A stretch of 64,000 nt of DNA from Bacilli bacterium (lineage in GTDB: Bacteria > Bacillota_I > Bacilli_A > RF39 > UBA660). Both the position numbers and the translations under genes were made by a program. Positions within the stretch are counted from its first letter, which is position 1. Each line of letters begins with the position of its first letter. Below are positions 50,463 through 59,869 of the stretch, piece after piece. The notes below the pieces were generated by a model. The model did no database searches. It saw only the letters and a list, made by a program, of their open reading frames with translations, and was not told the origin of the DNA. The stretch is from the NCBI GenBank assembly GCA_900769695.1, contig CAAGHO010000042.1, forward strand, positions 1 to 64,000. Direction: 5' to 3'.

Positions 50463-51857
50463 ATGGAAAATATAAAAAATAAGAAAGTTTGTGGATGGTT
50501 AGAACTAGATAGCGAAGAAAAAAGTAAACTATTTAATTTTAATGATTCTTATTTAGAGTTTTTAAATAGTGTAAAAACAGAAAGAGAAGCAAATAAATAT
50601 ATTATAAAAGAATTAACTAATAATGGTTTTGTTAATGTTAATAATTTAGATAAGCTTAATGTGGGTGATAAAGTTTATTATGATAATCGTGGTAAAAGTG
50701 TTTTTGCTGCTGTTATCGGAAAAAATAATCTTGAAGAAGGAATTAATTTAATTGGTGCTCATATTGACTCACCAAGACTTGATTTAAAACCTAATCCATT
50801 GTATCAAGATAGTAAGCTTGCTTTACTTAAAACTCATTATTATGGAGGAATTAAAAAGTATCAATGGACTACTATTCCTTTAGCACTTCATGGAGTAATT
50901 GTTAAGAAAAATTTAGAAAAGTTAGTAATTAATATTGGAGAGGATGATAATGATCCAATCTTTACAATTACTGATTTACTTCCACATTTAGCTGTTAAGC
51001 AAGAAGATAAAAAGTTAAGGGATGCGATAGAAGGAGAAGGCTTAAACTTATTAGTTGGTAGTATTCCTAAAGATGATAGTGAAGAATCAGTTAAAGAAAA
51101 TATTTTAAGTTTATTAAATGAAAAATATGGATTAATTGAAGCCGACTTTGTTAGTGCTGAGTTAGAAGTTGTTCCAGCATTTAAAGCTAAGAGTCTTGGT
51201 TTTGATAGAAGTATGGTTGCTTCATATGGCCAAGATGATAGAGTATGTGCATATACTTCATTAAAGGCTATAATTGATGCTAAACCTTCTTCATATACTC
51301 AAGTAGCAATATTTGCAGATAAAGAAGAAATAGGTAGTGTTGGTAACACTGGAATGTATTCAGATGTATTTGATATGTTTATGAATGAATTGTTAAGTAA
51401 AAGTGGAGAATATAATTTCACATCTTTAAATAAATTATATTGCAATTCTAGAATGCTTTCAGCAGATGTTGGAGCAGGTGTTGATCCTAATTATCAAGAT
51501 GTTTCTGAAAAAAATAATGCTTCATATATTGGTTATGGAGTAGAAATTAATAAATATACAGGTTCTCGTGGTAAAGGTGGAGCAAGTGATGCTAATGCTG
51601 AATTTGTTTCCTTTGTAAGAAGTATATTTGAAGAAAATAATGTTAAGTATCAAGTATCAGAACTAGGAAAAGTTGATATTGGTGGTGGTGGTACTATTGC
51701 CTATATTTTAGCAAATAAAGGAATTGATGTTATAGATTGTGGTGTTCCTGTTATTTCTATGCATTCACCATATGAAGTTACAAGTAAATATGATGTTTAT
51801 TCTGCATATTGTGGATATAAAGCTTTCTTAGAAACAGAGAAAAAAGTTAATTATTAA
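50463..51857 (+). CDS. M18-family aminopeptidase
   Basis: A zinc aminopeptidase removing N-terminal, usually acidic, residues. The 464-residue protein has metal-site motifs GAHIDSPRLDLKP (first His/Asp), FADKEEIGSVGNTGM (Glu pair), SADVGAGVDPNY and the C-terminal VPVISMHSPYEV His. AGGAGG precedes the ATG. It stands as a single gene ending in a terminator. Confidence 0.93.
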   Translation: MENIKNKKVCGWLELDSEEKSKLFNFNDSYLEFLNSVKTEREANKYIIKELTNNGFVNVNNLDKLNVGDKVYYDNRGKSVFAAVIGKNNLEEGINLIGAHIDSPRLDLKPNPLYQDSKLALLKTHYYGGIKKYQWTTIPLALHGVIVKKNLEKLVINIGEDDNDPIFTITDLLPHLAVKQEDKKLRDAIEGEGLNLLVGSIPKDDSEESVKENILSLLNEKYGLIEADFVSAELEVVPAFKAKSLGFDRSMVASYGQDDRVCAYTSLKAIIDAKPSSYTQVAIFADKEEIGSVGNTGMYSDVFDMFMNELLSKSGEYNFTSLNKLYCNSRMLSADVGAGVDPNYQDVSEKNNASYIGYGVEINKYTGSRGKGGASDANAEFVSFVRSIFEENNVKYQVSELGKVDIGGGGTIAYILANKGIDVIDCGVPVISMHSPYEVTSKYDVYSAYCGYKAFLETEKKVNY

Positions 51858-51860
51858 ATA

Positions 51861-51891
51861 AAAAAATGCTGAAATCAATCAGCATTTTTTG
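51861..51891. terminator. Bidirectional terminator
   Basis: AAAAAATGCTGA, loop, TCAGCATTTTTT between convergent genes. Confidence 0.85.
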
Positions 51892-51892
51892 T

Positions 51893-52510
51893 TTAGAATT
51901 TTCTATATAATCCAACAGCTTTACCTAATATTGTAACTTGATCAAGAATAATAGGATCCATTGTATCGTTTTCAGGTTGTAATCTAAAATGTCCATTTTC
52001 TTTATAGAATGTTTTAACTGTTGCTTCATTATCCTTATTCATAGCAACTACTGTGTCACCATTTTTAGCAGTATTTTGTCTTTCTACAATTAAAATATCT
52101 CCATCATAGATTCCAACATTAATCATGGATTCACCACTTACTTTTAAGGTAAAAACTTCCTTTTTATTAGTAACTAAATTAGCAGGTAATGAAAAATATT
52201 CATCAGGTGTTTCTATAGCTTCTATTGGAGTACCAGCTGTAACTTTTCCAAGTAGTGGAACTTCAACTATATTTTCATTAGTTTCTTCAAATTCATTTGG
52301 AACTAGTATTTCAATAGTTCTATTTTTACTTGTATCTTTTTTTATGAATCCTTTTTCTTCAAGTTTTTTTAGATGAAAATGAATAGTTGCTGGTGAATGT
52401 AAATTAGCAGCAGCACCAATTTCTCTAACAGTAGGGGCATAACCATTTTTAGCTTTTAATTGTTTCAAAATCTGTAAAATATATTCTTGTTTTTCAGTTA
52501 ATTTTTCCAT
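51893..52510 (-). CDS. lexA: SOS repressor LexA
   Basis: Represses DNA-damage genes and self-cleaves when bound to RecA filaments. The 205-residue protein has a winged-helix N-terminus (PTVREIGAAANLHSPATIHF), an Ala-Gly cleavage site in KVTAGTP, the catalytic Ser in VSGESM and the Lys in NEATVKTF. GGAGGGA lies before the ATG. The divergent region upstream has two LexA boxes, one at its own -35 and one in the promoter of the small gene at 52640. Confidence 0.96.
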   Translation of the reverse strand: MEKLTEKQEYILQILKQLKAKNGYAPTVREIGAAANLHSPATIHFHLKKLEEKGFIKKDTSKNRTIEILVPNEFEETNENIVEVPLLGKVTAGTPIEAIETPDEYFSLPANLVTNKKEVFTLKVSGESMINVGIYDGDILIVERQNTAKNGDTVVAMNKDNEATVKTFYKENGHFRLQPENDTMDPIILDQVTILGKAVGLYRKF

Positions 52511-52531
52511 ACAATCCCTCCTTGTAATTTT

Positions 52532-52560
52532 AGTTTAACATTAATAGTGTAAATTGTCAA
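52532..52560 (-). promoter_or_regulatory. lexA promoter
   Basis: Minus strand TTGACA (52560-52555) and TAAACT (52537-52532), 17-bp spacer. Confidence 0.75.
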
Positions 52561-52571
52561 ACAAATGTTTT
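52558..52571. promoter_or_regulatory. LexA (SOS) box at the lexA promoter
   Basis: CAAACAAATGTTTT matches 12 of 14 positions of the Gram-positive SOS box CGAACRNRYGTTYG and overlaps the lexA -35, which suggests autorepression. Confidence 0.7.
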
Positions 52572-52580
52572 AAATTGTTA

Positions 52581-52609
52581 TTGACACGAACAGACGTATG
52601 ATATATACT
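52581..52609 (+). promoter_or_regulatory. Promoter of SOS small gene
   Basis: TTGACA (52581-52586) and TATACT (52604-52609), 17-bp spacer almost filled by a LexA box. Confidence 0.85.
52587..52600. promoter_or_regulatory. LexA (SOS) box inside promoter spacer
   Basis: CGAACAGACGTATG matches 13 of 14 positions of CGAACRNRYGTTYG and starts directly after the -35. LexA bound here would exclude RNA polymerase. Confidence 0.88.
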
Positions 52610-52639
52610 TAAATTGTCAAGAGAAAGGAGAGGATTAAA

Positions 52640-52789
52640 ATGATAGAAATAGTAAAGAAAGGTATGTTTATTTCATTTATATATTTGATGGCTATAGCAT
52701 CGACTTTATTGATATCTAATAGAGTTAGCGAATTAGATCATGCAAGTACAAATACAAATCAAGCACTTACTATTAAATTAGCAAGATAA
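52640..52789 (+). CDS. SOS-controlled 49-residue membrane protein, candidate division inhibitor
   Basis: AAAGGAGAGG lies just before ATG 52640. The product has a short basic head (MIEIVKKG), one membrane helix (about residues 9-26, FISFIYLMAIASTLLIS) and an external tail rich in Ser, Thr and Asn ending TIKLAR. The gene is divergent from lexA and its promoter contains a near-consensus LexA box. In Bacillus the same place is held by yneA, an SOS-induced membrane-anchored division inhibitor with a LysM domain. This product has no LysM and shows no sequence match by eye. The position and topology suggest an analogous role. It ends 43 bp before polA. Confidence 0.75.
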   Translation: MIEIVKKGMFISFIYLMAIASTLLISNRVSELDHASTNTNQALTIKLAR

Positions 52790-52807
52790 GTTTCACAAAA
52801 AGTATGT

Positions 52808-52813
52808 TATAAT
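52808..52813 (+). promoter_or_regulatory. Extended -10 promoter of polA
   Basis: TATAAT preceded by TGT (extended -10), 20 bp before the polA start. No clear -35. Confidence 0.5.
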
Positions 52814-52832
52814 GTACTTTAGGTGATGTAAT

Positions 52833-55457
52833 ATGAAGAAATTAATCTTGGTAGATGGTAATAATTTATTATTTAGAAGTTATTTTGCAACTGCTTATCA
52901 AGGTGTTATTATGAGAAATTCTAAAGGATTTCCTACTAATGCTTTATATGGTTTTATTAACATGATGAATAAAATTATCAAAGAAGAAGAACCTAATTAT
53001 ATTTTAGTAGCATTTGATAAAGGAAAATCCTTTAGACATAATAAATATGACTTTTATAAGGGAGAACGTAATGCAACTCCAGAAGAGTTAAAGGAGCAAT
53101 TTCCTAAAGCTAAAGAAATTTTGGATGCAATGGGAATTAAGCACTTTGAAATAGATAATTATGAAGCAGATGATATTATTGGTACTGTTTCAAGAATTGT
53201 TGATGAAGAAGATCAGTTTATCGCAACTATTATAAGTAGTGATAAAGACTTGCTTCAACTAATAAGTGATGGAGTGGATGTAAAACTTTTAAAGACTAGT
53301 GGCTTTGTTAGAATGGATACACAAGAATTTATGAATACCTATGGTGTAGAACCTATCAAAATGATAGATTTAAAAGCATTAATGGGAGATGCTAGTGATA
53401 ATATTCCTGGTGTAAAAGGAATAGGTGAAAAAACAGCTATTAATCTACTTACCAAATATAAGAGTTTAGATAACTTATATGAAAATATAGATAGCGTTAC
53501 TGGTAAGACAAAAGAAAAACTTATAAATGATAAAGATAAAGCTTATATGAGTTATGAAATGGCTACAATTTATAGAGAAGTACCACTTGACTTTTCTTTA
53601 GAAGATTTAAAATATAATGGTCTAAATTTAGAAGAATATATTAGTTTGTTACAAGAATTTGAATTTAACTCATTACTTAGAAAATTACCAACTACAGATT
53701 TAAAAAAGGAAGAAAAAGAAGAAAAAAAGGTAAAAACATTAGAAATAAAAGATATAAATGCCTTTTCAAAAGACCGTGATTTTTCTTATTATATTGAGAT
53801 GGATGGAACAATATATAGTAAGGCAAATATCATTGGAATAGGAATTTATGATGGAAATTATGGATATTTCATAAATAAGGAATCTTTAGAAAAATACAAA
53901 GAAATATTTTTATCAATTTATAACAAGTACACCTATGACTTAAAGAAAAATATTGTTTTATTTAATAATGTAGGAATTAAAGAAAAAAACACTGTTTTTG
54001 ATACGATGATAGCAGCTTATCTTTTAAACTATGATGTTAAGGATGATATCAGTTATTTAGCAAAAGAATTAGACTACGATATTGAGTTATATGAAGAGTC
54101 TTATGGAACTGATAAAAGAAGAAAAGAAGTAGAAGAAGAAAAGATTAAAACTTTGTGTATAGAAAAAGCTAAATTCATTTATGAAACACACGATAAATTA
54201 GAAGAAGAGTTAGTAAAAGAAGAAGAAAAAAGTTTGTTTGAAGATATAGAAATGCCTTTATCTAGAGTACTAGCAGATATGGAATTAACTGGTATAAAGG
54301 TTGATTCAGAATATTTAGATGAAGTTGCTAAAGATTTAAAAAAACATATAGCTGATATGGAACAAGCAATTTATTTAGATGCAGGATTAGAATTTAATAT
54401 CATGTCTCCAAAACAATTAGGGGAAGTTTTATTTGAAAAGCTGGGTATAAAATATCCTAAAAAAAATAATTCTGCTAATAAAAGATATCAATATCTAACT
54501 AATAAAGAAATTTTAGTAAAAATCAAAGATACTCATCCTATTGTAAATAAGATATTAGAATACAGAACACTAATAAAATTATATACGAACTATGCAGTAG
54601 GACTTAAAAATGAAATAAGAGAAGATGGAAGAATTCATACAATATTTACGCAAACTTTAACTAGAACAGGAAGACTTTCTAGTATTAATCCCAATTTACA
54701 AAATATTCCAGCAAGAGCAGAATATTCTAGATTGATTAGAAAAGCTTTTATTCCTGATGATGATTCTATTATTTTATCTAGTGATTATTCTCAAGTAGAA
54801 CTTAGAATCTTTTCATCACTATCAGATGCTTCAAACTTAATCGAAGCTTTCAAAAACAATCAAGATATTCATGCTAAAACTGCATCAGATATCTTTCATG
54901 TTCCAATAGAAGATGTTACTAAAGATATGCGAAGAACAGCAAAAGCAGTTAACTTTGGAATTTTATACGGAATAAGTAGCTTTGGATTAAGTGAAGATTT
55001 AGGAATTGATATAAAAACGGCTAAAGAGTTTATTGATAACTATCTAGAAACTTATCCAGGTATTAAAGAATATATGGATAAAGAAAAACAAGATGCTTAT
55101 AAAAATGGATATGTAAAAACACTTATGAATCGAAAAAGGGTAATTGAAGAATTACAAAATAAAAACTATATGGTTCGTAGTGCAGGAGAGAGAATTGCAT
55201 TAAATACTCCAATTCAGGGTACCGCAGCTGATATTTTAAAGAAAGCTATGGTAGAGATTTATGATGAGTTTAAAAAACAAGGTTTAAAGAGTAAAATGTT
55301 AATTCAAGTACATGATGAACTTGTGTTTAATGTTTTAAATGATGAGGTTGAAACAGTTAAGAAAATTGTTAAAGATATTATGGAAAACACCTATAAATTA
55401 GATGTCCCATTAGTTGTTGATATTGAAACAGGTTCTAATTGGTATGAAGCAAAATAA
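52833..55457 (+). CDS. polA: DNA polymerase I
   Basis: Repairs DNA and removes RNA primers. The 874-residue protein has a 5'-3' exonuclease (residues about 1-290: LVDGNNLLFRSYFA, NYEADDIIGT, GDASDNIPGVKGIGEKTA), a central 3'-5' exonuclease fold (about 300-460) and the polymerase domain (SSDYSQVELRIFSSL, RRTAKAVNFGILYG, QVHDELVF). The central domain lacks the DxE pair at its first motif (YYIEMDGTIYSKANIIGIGI), so proofreading is probably absent, as in Bacillus Pol I. mutM follows, the conserved order in Bacilli. Confidence 0.97.
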   Translation: MKKLILVDGNNLLFRSYFATAYQGVIMRNSKGFPTNALYGFINMMNKIIKEEEPNYILVAFDKGKSFRHNKYDFYKGERNATPEELKEQFPKAKEILDAMGIKHFEIDNYEADDIIGTVSRIVDEEDQFIATIISSDKDLLQLISDGVDVKLLKTSGFVRMDTQEFMNTYGVEPIKMIDLKALMGDASDNIPGVKGIGEKTAINLLTKYKSLDNLYENIDSVTGKTKEKLINDKDKAYMSYEMATIYREVPLDFSLEDLKYNGLNLEEYISLLQEFEFNSLLRKLPTTDLKKEEKEEKKVKTLEIKDINAFSKDRDFSYYIEMDGTIYSKANIIGIGIYDGNYGYFINKESLEKYKEIFLSIYNKYTYDLKKNIVLFNNVGIKEKNTVFDTMIAAYLLNYDVKDDISYLAKELDYDIELYEESYGTDKRRKEVEEEKIKTLCIEKAKFIYETHDKLEEELVKEEEKSLFEDIEMPLSRVLADMELTGIKVDSEYLDEVAKDLKKHIADMEQAIYLDAGLEFNIMSPKQLGEVLFEKLGIKYPKKNNSANKRYQYLTNKEILVKIKDTHPIVNKILEYRTLIKLYTNYAVGLKNEIREDGRIHTIFTQTLTRTGRLSSINPNLQNIPARAEYSRLIRKAFIPDDDSIILSSDYSQVELRIFSSLSDASNLIEAFKNNQDIHAKTASDIFHVPIEDVTKDMRRTAKAVNFGILYGISSFGLSEDLGIDIKTAKEFIDNYLETYPGIKEYMDKEKQDAYKNGYVKTLMNRKRVIEELQNKNYMVRSAGERIALNTPIQGTAADILKKAMVEIYDEFKKQGLKSKMLIQVHDELVFNVLNDEVETVKKIVKDIMENTYKLDVPLVVDIETGSNWYEAK

Positions 55458-55474
55458 GAAAGAGGTAGTATAAT

Positions 55475-56296
55475 ATGCCAGAAAAACCAGAAGTAATCAC
55501 AGTAGTAAAAGCTCTAAAACAGAAAGTTTTAGAAACAACAATAAAAGATGTTTCTATTTATTGGGATAATATAATTGCGTCTCCTAGTGTTAAAGAGTTT
55601 ACTAAAAAAATCAAAAATCAAACTATTCATGATATAACAACAAGAGGTAAGTGGTTAGTCTTTATTTTAGATGATTATGTTTTATTAATTCATCTACGTA
55701 TGGAAGGAAAATTCACCTTTAGAAAACAGGGCGATGCTTTAAGTAAACATGAACATGTAGTATTTTTACTCGATGATGATATTGAAATGCGTTTTCATGA
55801 TGTTAGAAAATTTGGAAAAATGTATTTACTTGATAAAAATAATTATTTAAATCAAGTTCCATTAAAAGATATGGGATATGAGTATAATGATAAAAATCTA
55901 ACTGCTACATATTTATGTGATAAATTGAGTACAAAATCTATTCCGATTAAGACAAGTTTATTAGATCAGACTATTATTACAGGAATAGGAAATATTTATG
56001 ATGATGAAATTTTGTTTGCAAGTGGGATTGATCCTAGAAGAAAATCTAAAACTATTACTGTTGATGAATGTCAAAAAATAATTGATAATACAAAAGTTAT
56101 TTTAGAAAAAGCAATTAAATTAGGTGGTACTACTATAAAAAGCTTTACTTCTAGTGAAGGAGTGCATGGTTTGTTTCAAAATGAACTTGCTGTTCATGGA
56201 AAGAAAAATGCTAACTGTCCTAATTGTGGTAATAAAATAGATGTCATAAAAATAAATGGTCGTTCAACATATTTTTGTAGTAAGTGTCAAAAATAA
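55475..56296 (+). CDS. mutM: Formamidopyrimidine-DNA glycosylase
   Basis: Excises oxidised purines. The 273-residue protein begins MPEKPEV (catalytic Pro2 and Glu3 kept; the usual Leu4 is Lys). It has the helix-two-turns-helix with DQTIITGIGNIYDDEILF and closes with a four-Cys zinc finger (CPNCGNKI, CSKCQ). RGKWL and LRMEGKF are further family motifs. It is co-oriented with and 17 bp after polA. Confidence 0.95.
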   Translation: MPEKPEVITVVKALKQKVLETTIKDVSIYWDNIIASPSVKEFTKKIKNQTIHDITTRGKWLVFILDDYVLLIHLRMEGKFTFRKQGDALSKHEHVVFLLDDDIEMRFHDVRKFGKMYLLDKNNYLNQVPLKDMGYEYNDKNLTATYLCDKLSTKSIPIKTSLLDQTIITGIGNIYDDEILFASGIDPRRKSKTITVDECQKIIDNTKVILEKAIKLGGTTIKSFTSSEGVHGLFQNELAVHGKKNANCPNCGNKIDVIKINGRSTYFCSKCQK

Positions 56297-56330
56297 AGTA
56301 AAGCTTTCTAAAACACTGTTAAATACAGTA

Positions 56331-56358
56331 AAAACAACTCTAAATAGTTGTTTTTTTT
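56331..56358 (+). terminator. Terminator after mutM
   Basis: AAAACAACT, loop, AGTTGTTTT plus T run. The T run leads into the pyk promoter (TTGTTT at 56348, TATATT at 56371, with TGTGG before the -10). Confidence 0.75.
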
Positions 56359-56405
56359 ATTGTTTTGTGGTATATTTGGTAAGTGAGTTTAGGAGGAGAA
56401 GTAAT

Positions 56406-57815
56406 ATGAAAAAGACAAAAATTGTTTGTAGTATTGGACCATCTAGTAGTGACGTTGAAGTCATGAAAGAAATGGTTGAAGCAGGAATGAATGTTGCAAG
56501 AATTAACTTTTCTCATGCAACTATGGAAGAAAGAGTTAAAGTAGTAGACTCAGTTCGTAAGGTAAGAAAACTTACTGGAAAATCAGTAGCTCTTTTATGG
56601 GATACTAAAGGACCTGAATTCCGTAGTGGTGTTTTAGAAAATGATTCAATTGAATTAATTCCAGGTAATACAATCCGTATTGTAAAAGAAGATGTTTTAG
56701 GTAATCAAGAAAGATTTACAGTTAATCATCCAGAAGCACTTAGTGATTTAGAAGTTGGTGATACTGTTTTACTTGAAAATGCTAAAATGAAAGTTGAAGT
56801 AACATCAGTTGAAGAAGATGGAGTTACATGTAAAATAATTGATGGTGGAACACTAGGTAATCGTAAGAGTATGAGTGTTCCTGGTAAAGCATTAAATATT
56901 CCATATATTAGTGATGTTGATAGACAAGATATTATTTATGCTTGTGAACATGGTGGAGAATTCTTAGCTATTTCATTTGTTTCTACAAAACAAAATGTAT
57001 TAGAAGTAAAAGAAATTTTAAAAGAATATCATCGTGAAGATATGAAAATCATTTGTAAAATTGAAAATCAAATCGGTATTGACAATTTAAGAGATATCTT
57101 AACAGTATCTGATGGTGTTATGATTGGTAGAGGAGACTTAGGAACAGAAATCCCAAGTGAAGAAGTTCCACATGCTCAAAAACTAATGATTAGAATCTGT
57201 CGTGAAATGGGTAAAGTAGTTATTACTGCTACTGAAATGCTTGAAACAATGATGGAAAATAGTCGTCCAAAAAGAGCTGAAACATCTGATATCGCTAATG
57301 CAGTATTAGATGGTACTGATGCAGTTATGTTAAGTGGTGAAACTACAGTTGGTAAACATCCAATTGAAACAGTAAGAGCAATGGCAAATATTTGTGAAGT
57401 TGCTGAAAAATATGCAGAATTTGATTATATTACTGGAAGAGAAGTTAATACTGTTCCAGGAGCAATCGCTGAAAGTGTTGTAGAAAGTTCTAATCGTTTA
57501 GGTGCTAAATTAATCTGTGCTGCAACAATTAGTGGTACAACAGCTGCAACAATTAGTAATTTAAAACCAAAGGCTCCAATCTTAGCTTTATGTCCAGATG
57601 AAAAAACAGGACGTAGATTAGCTCTTAATTGGGGAGTATATCCAGCAGATTTGAAGGTTTGTAATTCAACAGATGAAGTATTAAACTTAAGTGTTGAAAG
57701 AGCTAAAGAATTTATGGATCTTGAAGAAGGGGATAAATTAATTATTACTGGTGGTTTTCCTAATACAGATGAAAATAGAACAACTAACTTAATGAAAATT
57801 GAAGTTATTGACTAA
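56406..57815 (+). CDS. pyk: Pyruvate kinase
   Basis: Makes pyruvate and ATP from phosphoenolpyruvate. The 469-residue protein has the family motifs KIVCSIGPSS, NVARINFSHA, LLWDTKGPEFRSG, MIGRGDLGTEIP, TATEMLETM and the C-terminal domain ending in ITGGFPNTDENRTTN. The length matches the short form without the extra PEP-utiliser domain seen in many Bacilli. AGGAGGAG precedes ATG 56406. Confidence 0.97.
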   Translation: MKKTKIVCSIGPSSSDVEVMKEMVEAGMNVARINFSHATMEERVKVVDSVRKVRKLTGKSVALLWDTKGPEFRSGVLENDSIELIPGNTIRIVKEDVLGNQERFTVNHPEALSDLEVGDTVLLENAKMKVEVTSVEEDGVTCKIIDGGTLGNRKSMSVPGKALNIPYISDVDRQDIIYACEHGGEFLAISFVSTKQNVLEVKEILKEYHREDMKIICKIENQIGIDNLRDILTVSDGVMIGRGDLGTEIPSEEVPHAQKLMIRICREMGKVVITATEMLETMMENSRPKRAETSDIANAVLDGTDAVMLSGETTVGKHPIETVRAMANICEVAEKYAEFDYITGREVNTVPGAIAESVVESSNRLGAKLICAATISGTTAATISNLKPKAPILALCPDEKTGRRLALNWGVYPADLKVCNSTDEVLNLSVERAKEFMDLEEGDKLIITGGFPNTDENRTTNLMKIEVID

Positions 57816-57828
57816 TAAAAGTAATTGT

Positions 57829-57860
57829 AAAGAGATTGAATTTTTCAATCTCTTTATTTT
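57829..57860 (+). terminator. Terminator after pyk
   Basis: AAAGAGATTGAA, short loop, TTCAATCTCTTT, then T-rich sequence. Confidence 0.85.
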
Positions 57861-57875
57861 GGATAAAGAGGCATT

Positions 57876-57908
57876 AAAAAAGTCAAGATTTGTTTTTCTT
57901 GACTTTTA
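57876..57908 (-). terminator. Terminator of gmk
   Basis: AAAAAAGTCAAGA and TCTTGACTTTT stem; T-rich on the minus strand past the gmk stop. Confidence 0.8.
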
Positions 57909-57914
57909 TTTTCA

Positions 57915-58580
57915 TTATTTTATATCAATTGTTTCATTTTCACTAATTAATAGTTCGTGAATTTCTTCCTCAAGAGAAGATAAGAATGTTTCTTCAATAC
58001 GATCAACACGACATTTCTCAGAAGCAATTATAGCATTAACTTTTGTAGCAGCATCTTCAACAATATCATTAATAACAACATAATTGTATTTATTGACTTC
58101 ATTTATTTCCTTATAAGCGGTTTTAAATCGTTTCATCATTACTTCTTTTGTTTCTGTTTTTCTTCCTTCTAGTCGTCTTCTTAATTCTTTAATAGTAGGT
58201 GGAAGGATAAATACGAAAATTGTTTCTTTTAAAATTTCTTTTATTTTTAAAGCTCCTTGAATTTCAATAACTAAAATGACATCGATACCTTGATTAATTT
58301 TTTCAACAATAATGTCTTTCGGTGTTCCATAGTAATTTTCAGCGTATTCAGCATATTCGAGTAAGTCTCCATCAGCAATCTTTTTTTCAAATTCATCTCT
58401 TGATAAAAAGAAATAATCTTTTCCATTAACTTCTCCAGGGCGTGGTTTTCTACTTGTGCAAGAAACAGATAGCCAGGCATTTGGATTTGTTTTTAATACC
58501 TCTTTAACAACTGTATCTTTCCCACAACCGCTAGGTCCTGATATAACTATTAATTGTCCGTGTGTTTTTATTTTATTCAT
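57915..58580 (-). CDS. gmk: Guanylate kinase
   Basis: Phosphorylates GMP to GDP. The 221-residue protein has the P-loop SGPSGCGKDTVV and the GMP-binding signature SCTSRKPRPGEVNGKDYFFL. FILPPTIKELRRRL then GRKTE form the lid region. It overlaps the upstream tmcAL by 8 bp and is translated after it, an unusual partner since gmk is normally followed by rpoZ. Confidence 0.96.
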   Translation of the reverse strand: MNKIKTHGQLIVISGPSGCGKDTVVKEVLKTNPNAWLSVSCTSRKPRPGEVNGKDYFFLSRDEFEKKIADGDLLEYAEYAENYYGTPKDIIVEKINQGIDVILVIEIQGALKIKEILKETIFVFILPPTIKELRRRLEGRKTETKEVMMKRFKTAYKEINEVNKYNYVVINDIVEDAATKVNAIIASEKCRVDRIEETFLSSLEEEIHELLISENETIDIK

Positions 58581-59736
58581 TATTCATCTTCTCCTTATAT
58601 TTTGGGTGGTATTTATATTCTTTTTCTATTAGTTCTTTTTTTCTTTTTTCATCTAAAATAGATGCATAAACTAAAGTTGCGATAAACTCTTGTTCCATCA
58701 TTACTGATTTATTTTTAGAAAAGTTAGAAATAATAGGAAGGTCACATTTCTTTTTGTTTTTATTAATAAATATTTGTCCCTTATCATTAAAGCCTAATAT
58801 TCTAATATATTCTAAATCTTGACACTTAGATTTTTTTTCTTTAGTAAAATTACATAGAATATGATTAAGCATTCTATTGATTCTATTTTGAGTATATCTT
58901 TTTGATTTTGTTTTTTCAATTAATTCATCATAACTTGTAGAAGAAATTATCTCTTTTTTTAACTTAAAACCTAATCCTTCGTCGACAGTTTGATATCTTT
59001 CTAAATTATCATCTAGCATGATCTTATATTTTAAGAATTTAAAATAATCTTCTTTAAAGTGAAGTTCACTAAATTTTTCTAAAACAAAGTCTGGAACTAA
59101 AGAGCTAACATCTTTATTTTCCTCTAAAGCCTTTCTAATAGCAGTAGCACTACTAATATTATTATCGATACTAAGACTATTATAATCACTTGTTCTTTTA
59201 ATACAGAAAGGCTTTATTTTATAATTATTTTCTTTAATTATCTTTACATAACTAATTCCGAGTAAATCATTAGGTAGGGTTAAAACTTCTCCATCTAAAT
59301 CTTTCAGTGCCAAAGATAGAGCAGTAGGATAATTGTTACCAAATTTTAAATATATCTTTACAAGCTTATCAAAATCTTCATTATTAAGTTGTATATCAAC
59401 AATTTTTTTGAAGATATCAATATCATTAGTTTCGCTTCCAAAAACAAATTTATCAACACCTAGTTTTTCTAAAATAGTTAAAGCACCATAGCTAAAATAG
59501 TCAGCACTCTCAGTAGAAAATACATAGGGTAGTTCTATTACTAGGTCAATACCAGCTTTTAAGCAAATATCAGTTTTATCCCATTTATTAATGATAGAAG
59601 GTTCTCCTCTTTGAGTGAAAGAAGAAGAAATTACCGCAATAATTTCTTCATTAGGAAACATTTCTTTGATTTTTTTTAAATGATACATATGTCCATTATG
59701 AAAGGGATTATATTCAGCAATCACTCCAACAGCCAT
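58573..59736 (-). CDS. tmcAL: tRNA(Met) cytidine acetate ligase (YlbM family)
   Basis: Forms N4-acetylcytidine at the wobble base of elongator tRNA-Met using acetate and ATP. The 387-residue protein has the N-terminal HIGH-like motif IAEYNPFHNGHMYHLKKI, ISSSFTQRGEP, LVIELPYVFSTESADYFS and LGISYVK. In Bacillus it lies beside yceD and rpmF, as here, though in opposite orientation. Divergent from yceD. Confidence 0.93.
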   Translation of the reverse strand: MAVGVIAEYNPFHNGHMYHLKKIKEMFPNEEIIAVISSSFTQRGEPSIINKWDKTDICLKAGIDLVIELPYVFSTESADYFSYGALTILEKLGVDKFVFGSETNDIDIFKKIVDIQLNNEDFDKLVKIYLKFGNNYPTALSLALKDLDGEVLTLPNDLLGISYVKIIKENNYKIKPFCIKRTSDYNSLSIDNNISSATAIRKALEENKDVSSLVPDFVLEKFSELHFKEDYFKFLKYKIMLDDNLERYQTVDEGLGFKLKKEIISSTSYDELIEKTKSKRYTQNRINRMLNHILCNFTKEKKSKCQDLEYIRILGFNDKGQIFINKNKKKCDLPIISNFSKNKSVMMEQEFIATLVYASILDEKRKKELIEKEYKYHPKYKEKMNNE

Positions 59737-59824
59737 ATTATTCCACCTCTTTTTGATAGGTATAATTTTAACATATTTTTTCTTTAAATAAAAGTATTTT
59801 TGTTATATTTTTAAACTTCATTAA

Positions 59825-59853
59825 TTTACTTTTTTGATGTTTCATAGTATAAT
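59825..59853 (+). promoter_or_regulatory. Promoter of yceD-rpmF
   Basis: TTTACT (59825-59830) and TATAAT (59848-59853), 17-bp spacer. Confidence 0.65.
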
Positions 59854-59869
59854 CTAGATGGTGATGTTA

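Noticed and set aside
56256..56405. N-terminal extension of pyruvate kinase
   Set aside because: It runs through the mutM end, a terminator and the pyk promoter; AGGAGGAG and family alignment place the start at 56406.
58271..58480. Open frame inside gmk on the same strand
   Set aside because: Out-of-frame shadow of gmk without a ribosome site. The same holds for antisense frames at 3427, 6191, 13248, 19263, 23003, 24543, 28945, 29862, 32960, 35884, 36882, 37373, 40620, 41007, 41357, 43541, 60340, 61056 and 61532, and for sense shadows at 61066 and 62137; the frame at 52125 is antisense to lexA.
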